From assembly GCA_043101635.1 (NCBI GenBank), contig JBICIE010000280.1:1-26204 (forward strand): a stretch of 26,204 nucleotides of DNA, written 5' to 3'. Every line of letters begins with the position of its first letter. The first letter of the stretch is position 1. This DNA comes from CAYMJK01 sp043101635 (GTDB lineage Bacteria; Planctomycetota; Phycisphaerae; Phycisphaerales; UBA1924). Positions 23,403-26,204 of this stretch are shown here, in pieces. The position numbers and the translations under genes were made by a program. The notes beneath the pieces were generated by a model that was not told where the DNA came from, made no database searches, and was given only the letters and a program-made list of their open reading frames with translations.

Positions 23403-24746
23403 TCAGCCCGTCTTGACGGGGGAGCGGCCGACGCTGTAGTAGGTGTAGCCGAGTTCTTCCATGCGGGCCCGCTGGTACAGGTTGCGCCCGTCGAAGATGA
23501 CGCGGGCCTTCATCGCCTCGGCGAGGCGGCCGAAGTCGGGGCTCTTGAACTCGTCCCAGTCGGTGGAGATCACGAGGGCGTCGGCGCCGCGGGCGCAGTC
23601 GTACATGTCGTCGATCAGCGCGATGGAGGGGGCTTCGCGGGCGACGTTCTCCATGGCGACCGGGTCGTAGCCGCGGACGGTGCAGCCGTAGCCCAGGGCC
23701 CGGCGGGCCAGCGTGAGGGCGGGCGCCTCGCGGATGTCGTCGGTGCGGGGCTTGAAGGCCAGGCCCCAGAAGGCCAGCGTCTTGCCGGTCAGGCCCTGCT
23801 CGCCGCCGAAGTGTCCGAGGATCTTGCTGAAGAACAGCTCGCGCTGGCGCTGGTTGGTCTCGTGGACCGCGCGGCTGACATCGGTCTTCACGCCGCTCTT
23901 CTCGCCCATCATGATGCAGGCGAGGGTGTCCTTGGGGAAGCAGGAGCCGCCGTAGCCGAGCCCGGGGTAGAGGAAGTGGGCGCCGATGCGCTTGTCGGAG
24001 CACATGCCCTCGCGCACCTTGTTGATGTTGGCGCCGTAGGCCTCGCACAGGTTGGCCATCTCGTTGATGAAGCTGATCTTGGTGGCCAGGAAGTTGTTGC
24101 TGGCGTACTTGACCATTTCGGCCGAGGCGACATCCATGATGTAGATGGGGTGGCCCTGGCGGACGAAGGGCTCGTACAGCTCGCGGAACAGCTCGCCGAC
24201 CTTCTCCGACTCGACACCGACGACGACGCGGTCGGGCTTGTTGAAGTCGTTGATCGCATCGCCCTCCTTGAGGAACTCGGGGTTGTCGGCGACCTCGAAG
24301 GGGATGTCGGCGCCGACGCGGGCCCGGATGCGGTCACGGACCATCATGGTGGTGCCCACCGGCACGGTGCTCTTGACGACGATGACCTTGGGGGCCTGGT
24401 CGGGGCCGAGGCCCTTGAGCACCTCGGCGATGTCGTCGGCGGCCTGCTCGATGTACTTCAGGTTGGTGTGGCCCCGCTCATCGGAGGGGGTGCCGACGCA
24501 GATGAAGATCATGGCGGCGTCGCGATAGGCCTCGGCCTTGTCGAGGGTGAACTTCAGGCGTCCGGCGCCGATGTTGCGGGCCATCAGCTCGGTCAGGCCC
24601 GGCTCATAGATCGGGCTCTGGCCCCGCTTGAGCCGCTCGATCTTGCCCGGGTCGACATCCAGGCACATGACATCGTTGCCGGTGTTGGCAAAGCACACAC
24701 CGGTCACCAGGCCGACGTAGCCTGTTCCCACCATGGTCAGCTTCAT
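23403..24746 (-). CDS. ugd: UDP-glucose 6-dehydrogenase
   Basis: 447 aa. It oxidises UDP-glucose with two NAD+ to UDP-glucuronate, a precursor of acidic polysaccharides. The N-terminal Rossmann motif is MVGTGYVGLVTGVCFA; the NAD region continues with FICVGTPSDE and KSTVPVGTT. The middle domain has Lys213 (AEMVKYASNNFLATKISFINE), and the catalytic Cys269 is in GYGGSCFPKDT. The C-terminal domain carries the family block WGLAFKPRTDDIREAP. All key residues are present. GAGGAGG stands 7 nt before the ATG, and TAAACT (24780-24785, minus strand) may be the -10. It probably feeds surface glycan synthesis together with the glycosyltransferase and FkbM genes further left. GDP-mannose dehydrogenase is a related but less likely activity. 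Confidence 0.93.
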   Translation of the reverse strand: MKLTMVGTGYVGLVTGVCFANTGNDVMCLDVDPGKIERLKRGQSPIYEPGLTELMARNIGAGRLKFTLDKAEAYRDAAMIFICVGTPSDERGHTNLKYIEQAADDIAEVLKGLGPDQAPKVIVVKSTVPVGTTMMVRDRIRARVGADIPFEVADNPEFLKEGDAINDFNKPDRVVVGVESEKVGELFRELYEPFVRQGHPIYIMDVASAEMVKYASNNFLATKISFINEMANLCEAYGANINKVREGMCSDKRIGAHFLYPGLGYGGSCFPKDTLACIMMGEKSGVKTDVSRAVHETNQRQRELFFSKILGHFGGEQGLTGKTLAFWGLAFKPRTDDIREAPALTLARRALGYGCTVRGYDPVAMENVAREAPSIALIDDMYDCARGADALVISTDWDEFKSPDFGRLAEAMKARVIFDGRNLYQRARMEELGYTYYSVGRSPVKTG

Positions 24747-24819
24747 CGAGCTTCCTCCTCAAGCGCCAGCAGAGTGACGAGTTTAGCCTGCACCCGCCGG
24801 CTGCGGCCCGCCGGGGCGG

Positions 24820-24825
24820 TACCAT
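24820..24825 (+). promoter_or_regulatory. TACCAT element before the class I methyltransferase gene
   Basis: TACCAT stands 8 nt before the ATG at 24834, with no Shine-Dalgarno between. It repeats the arrangement seen at dapL and the rhomboid gene, though the flanking bases differ. Confidence 0.3.
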
Positions 24826-24833
24826 GATCGGCC

Positions 24834-25670
24834 ATGGGAACTGCCACAATGAAGCGTAAGAAGCGTCGCTCCCGGTTCACCGCCGCCACGGCGGACCGGC
24901 ACATCCTGTACCAGCTTGCGGTCCAGAATGTCGAGGCCGAGATCGACTTCGTCGATGACACCTTCCGCGAGCTGCGGGGCCGCCGGGCCCGGAGCCTGCG
25001 GGAGGACTTCTGCGGGACCGCCGCGACCAGTTGCGAGTGGGTCCGCCGCCGGCCCGCCAACACCGCCGTGGGGCTGGATATCGACCGCGCCACGCTGGAC
25101 TGGGGCCTGGAGCACAACGCCTCGGCCCTGACGGCGGCCCAGCAGAAGCGGCTGACGCTGCTGCAGCGTGATGTGCTCAAGCCCGGGCGCGGGACTGGGA
25201 ACATGGACATCATCCTGGCCATGAACTTCAGCTACAACTGCTTCACGACCCGGCGGCTGATGCTGGACTACTTCAGCTCGGTGCGCCGCTCGCTGGCGCC
25301 GGGGGGGCTGCTGTTCATGGATTTCTACGGGGGCAGCGAGTCCATGAGCGAGCAGGAGGAGCCGCGCCAGTGCGACGGGTTCACCTATGTCTGGGAGCAC
25401 GCCAAGTTCAACCCCATCACCGGGGCGCTGAAGTGCCACATCCACTTTCACTTCCCCGATGGCTCGAAGATGCGCCGGGCCTTCAGCTACGAGTGGCGGC
25501 TGTGGACGCTGCCGGAGGTGCGCGAGATCCTCGCCGAGGCCGGCTTCCGCCGCTCCACCGTGTACTGGGAGGGCGATGATGGCGAGGGCGCTGGCGATGG
25601 CGAGTTCACCCCCACCGAGGAGGGCGACGCCTGCGAAAGCTGGATCGCGTACCTGGTGGTGGAGCCGTAG
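24834..25670 (+). CDS. Class I SAM-dependent methyltransferase
   Basis: 278 aa. A basic N terminus (MKRKKRRSRF) is followed by a helix and then motif I in the variant form REDFCGTAATSCEWV (57-70), strand 2 GLDIDRATLDWGLEH (80-94), strand 3 LTLLQRDVL, strand 4 MDIILAMNFSYNCF, and the substrate-side SLAPGGLLFMDFYGG. The C-terminal half has an unusual beta-rich section (TGALKCHIHFHFPDGSKMRRAFSYEWRLW) and a canonical LPEVREILAEAGF. The FCGT form of motif I is typical of one planctomycete/proteobacterial branch whose substrate I do not know. Start ambiguity: ATGs at 24834 and 24849, neither with a Shine-Dalgarno. Divergent from ugd. Confidence 0.84.
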   Translation: MGTATMKRKKRRSRFTAATADRHILYQLAVQNVEAEIDFVDDTFRELRGRRARSLREDFCGTAATSCEWVRRRPANTAVGLDIDRATLDWGLEHNASALTAAQQKRLTLLQRDVLKPGRGTGNMDIILAMNFSYNCFTTRRLMLDYFSSVRRSLAPGGLLFMDFYGGSESMSEQEEPRQCDGFTYVWEHAKFNPITGALKCHIHFHFPDGSKMRRAFSYEWRLWTLPEVREILAEAGFRRSTVYWEGDDGEGAGDGEFTPTEEGDACESWIAYLVVEP

Positions 25671-25680
25671 GGGTCGGGCG

Positions 25681-25740
25681 GGGGGAAGAGAATAGAGAAG
25701 AGAGAGTAGAGAAGAGAGAAGAGAGAATAGGGAGGGGGGG
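25681..25740. repeat. Polypurine array, period 7 (left arm)
   Basis: After a G-run, seven units of 7 nt follow one another with consensus (T/G)AGAGAA, ending in a second G-run. The strand is almost pure purine, interrupted only by a few T. It faces an inverse copy at 26078-26164. Confidence 0.8.
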
Positions 25741-25780
25741 CGTCCGATAGTCGGGCGCTGCGGGCAGAGCGGGTCGGCTG

Positions 25781-25791
25781 GGTCCGGATAT
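25781..25791. repeat. 11-bp inverted repeat, left half
   Basis: GGTCCGGATAT is the exact reverse complement of ATATCCGGACC at 26069-26079. The two halves lie just inside the purine and pyrimidine arms and enclose the 21-bp tandem repeats. Confidence 0.7.
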
Positions 25792-25798
25792 GGGCGAT

Positions 25799-26008
25799 CT
25801 GCGCTCTGCGGGAGCGCTGCTGCGCTCCGCAGATGGGCTGCTGCGCTGTGCGGATGGGCTCCGGCGCTTTGCGGATCGCCTCCTGCGCTCTGCGCGTGGC
25901 CTGCCGGACCGTGCGCATGGCCTCGCGCGCTCCGCGCTGGGCCTCGCGCGCTCCGCGCATGGCCATGCGCGCTCTGCGCAGCGCGCTGCGCGCTCCAACT
26001 TTGCGCAC
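25799..26008. repeat. Ten 21-bp tandem repeats
   Basis: Ten consecutive 21-bp units, each beginning near (C/G)(T/C)GCGCTC(T/C)GCG and usually ending in GGCCTC or GGGCTG. The units vary by several substitutions but by no indels, and the tenth has decayed. Read on the plus strand it encodes a 7-residue repeat like LLRSADG/LARSAHG; on the minus strand REAMRTA-type heptads. No spacers are present, so it is not a CRISPR array. Confidence 0.8.
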
Positions 26009-26068
26009 GATCCGGACCCCGCGCCGGTTCTCCGGACCCGCCGGGCCGCGACCCGGCCCCCCGACGCG

Positions 26069-26079
26069 ATATCCGGACC
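26069..26079. repeat. 11-bp inverted repeat, right half
   Basis: ATATCCGGACC, exact partner of the copy at 25781-25791; it abuts the polypyrimidine arm directly. Confidence 0.7.
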
Positions 26080-26164
26080 TCTCTCTCCTCTCCCTTCTCT
26101 GCTCTCTATTCTCTTCTCTGTTCTCTCTTCTGTTCTCCCCTCTCCCCCTCCCCCCCTCCCCCCC
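26078..26164. repeat. Polypyrimidine array, period about 7 (right arm)
   Basis: Units close to TCTCTNC repeat about seven times and end in long C-runs. It is the reverse complement, in type and period, of the purine array at 25681-25740. The C-run ends just at the ribosome binding site of the next gene. Confidence 0.75.
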
Positions 26165-26174
26165 GGAGCCGGCC

Positions 26175-26204
26175 ATGAACTCCGATGAGCCCGCCCTGCG
26201 CCCC
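26175..26204 (+). CDS. Start of a further gene, cut by the window end
   Basis: ATG at 26175 with GGAG (26165-26168) 6 nt upstream; ten codons are visible (MNSDEPALRP) before the window ends. Product unknown. Confidence 0.5.
   Translation, partial: MNSDEPALRP

Larger units (their letters stand above)
25671..26174. other. Non-coding repeat-rich block
   Basis: About 500 bp without a credible gene. It contains, in order, a polypurine array of 7-nt units, an 11-bp inverted repeat half, ten 21-bp tandem units, the other inverted repeat half, and a polypyrimidine array that is the inverse of the first. The parts are listed separately. Open frames on both strands through the 21-bp units result from the period being a multiple of three and the scarcity of T-initial stops. 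Confidence 0.75.

Noticed and set aside
23811..24827. Plus-strand open frame of 338 codons
   Set aside because: Antisense of ugd, which is complete and has its catalytic Cys and Lys.
25790..26188. 132-codon plus-strand frame and 229-codon minus-strand frame over the 21-bp repeats
   Set aside because: Both exist because the repeat period is a multiple of three; they run into the polypyrimidine or polypurine arms and have no convincing start signals. Kept only as a low-probability gene in the findings.

Overview
This is a GC-rich bacterial chromosome segment that almost certainly comes from a planctomycete of the class Phycisphaerae. The clearest sign is three unlinked secreted proteins (1128-3068, 8180-8896, 17921-19555). 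Each ends in the same 55-residue, cysteine-rich, dockerin-like tail whose last residues are Gly-Cys plus one more, a tail I associate with that group. A futalosine-pathway menaquinone gene (mqnC), a K+-dependent-type membrane pyrophosphatase and an LL-diaminopimelate aminotransferase also fit.

Layout. 1-5285: 3' part of a sensor histidine kinase, a secreted FG-GAP/dockerin protein, dapL, and a putative outer-membrane barrel protein. 5331-8896: a multi-pass membrane protein of unknown function, mqnC (which carries an in-frame inverted repeat) and a small secreted dockerin protein. 9030-12779: hppA, rpsU and a small lipoprotein. 12824-17814: a family 2 glycosyltransferase, an FkbM methyltransferase, citrate synthase, a rhomboid protease with a repeat-like C-terminal half, and trpF. 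17921-22453: a secreted sugar-dehydrogenase-like propeller with dockerin tail, the efp-aroK pair, a Tat-exported metallo-beta-lactamase-fold hydrolase and a small membrane protein. 22462-25670: an orphan beta-class DNA methyltransferase, UDP-glucose dehydrogenase and a class I methyltransferase. 25671-26174: a repeat-rich non-coding block, followed by the first ten codons of another gene.

The genes are mostly housekeeping (respiratory quinone, TCA cycle, lysine/peptidoglycan, tryptophan and shikimate pathways, translation, energy coupling) mixed with envelope functions (glycosyltransferase, UDP-glucuronate supply, FkbM, secreted and outer-membrane proteins). Most genes are single transcription units or pairs; convergent neighbours are packed end to end, sometimes overlapping.

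No phage, transposase, CRISPR array, tRNA, rRNA, defence island or biosynthetic cluster was seen. The most unusual material is two inverted arrays of short tandem repeats (inside mqnC and at 25681-26164), a 21-bp tandem repeat at 25799-26008, and a short promoter-like block directly touching the start codons of some genes that lack a ribosome binding site.
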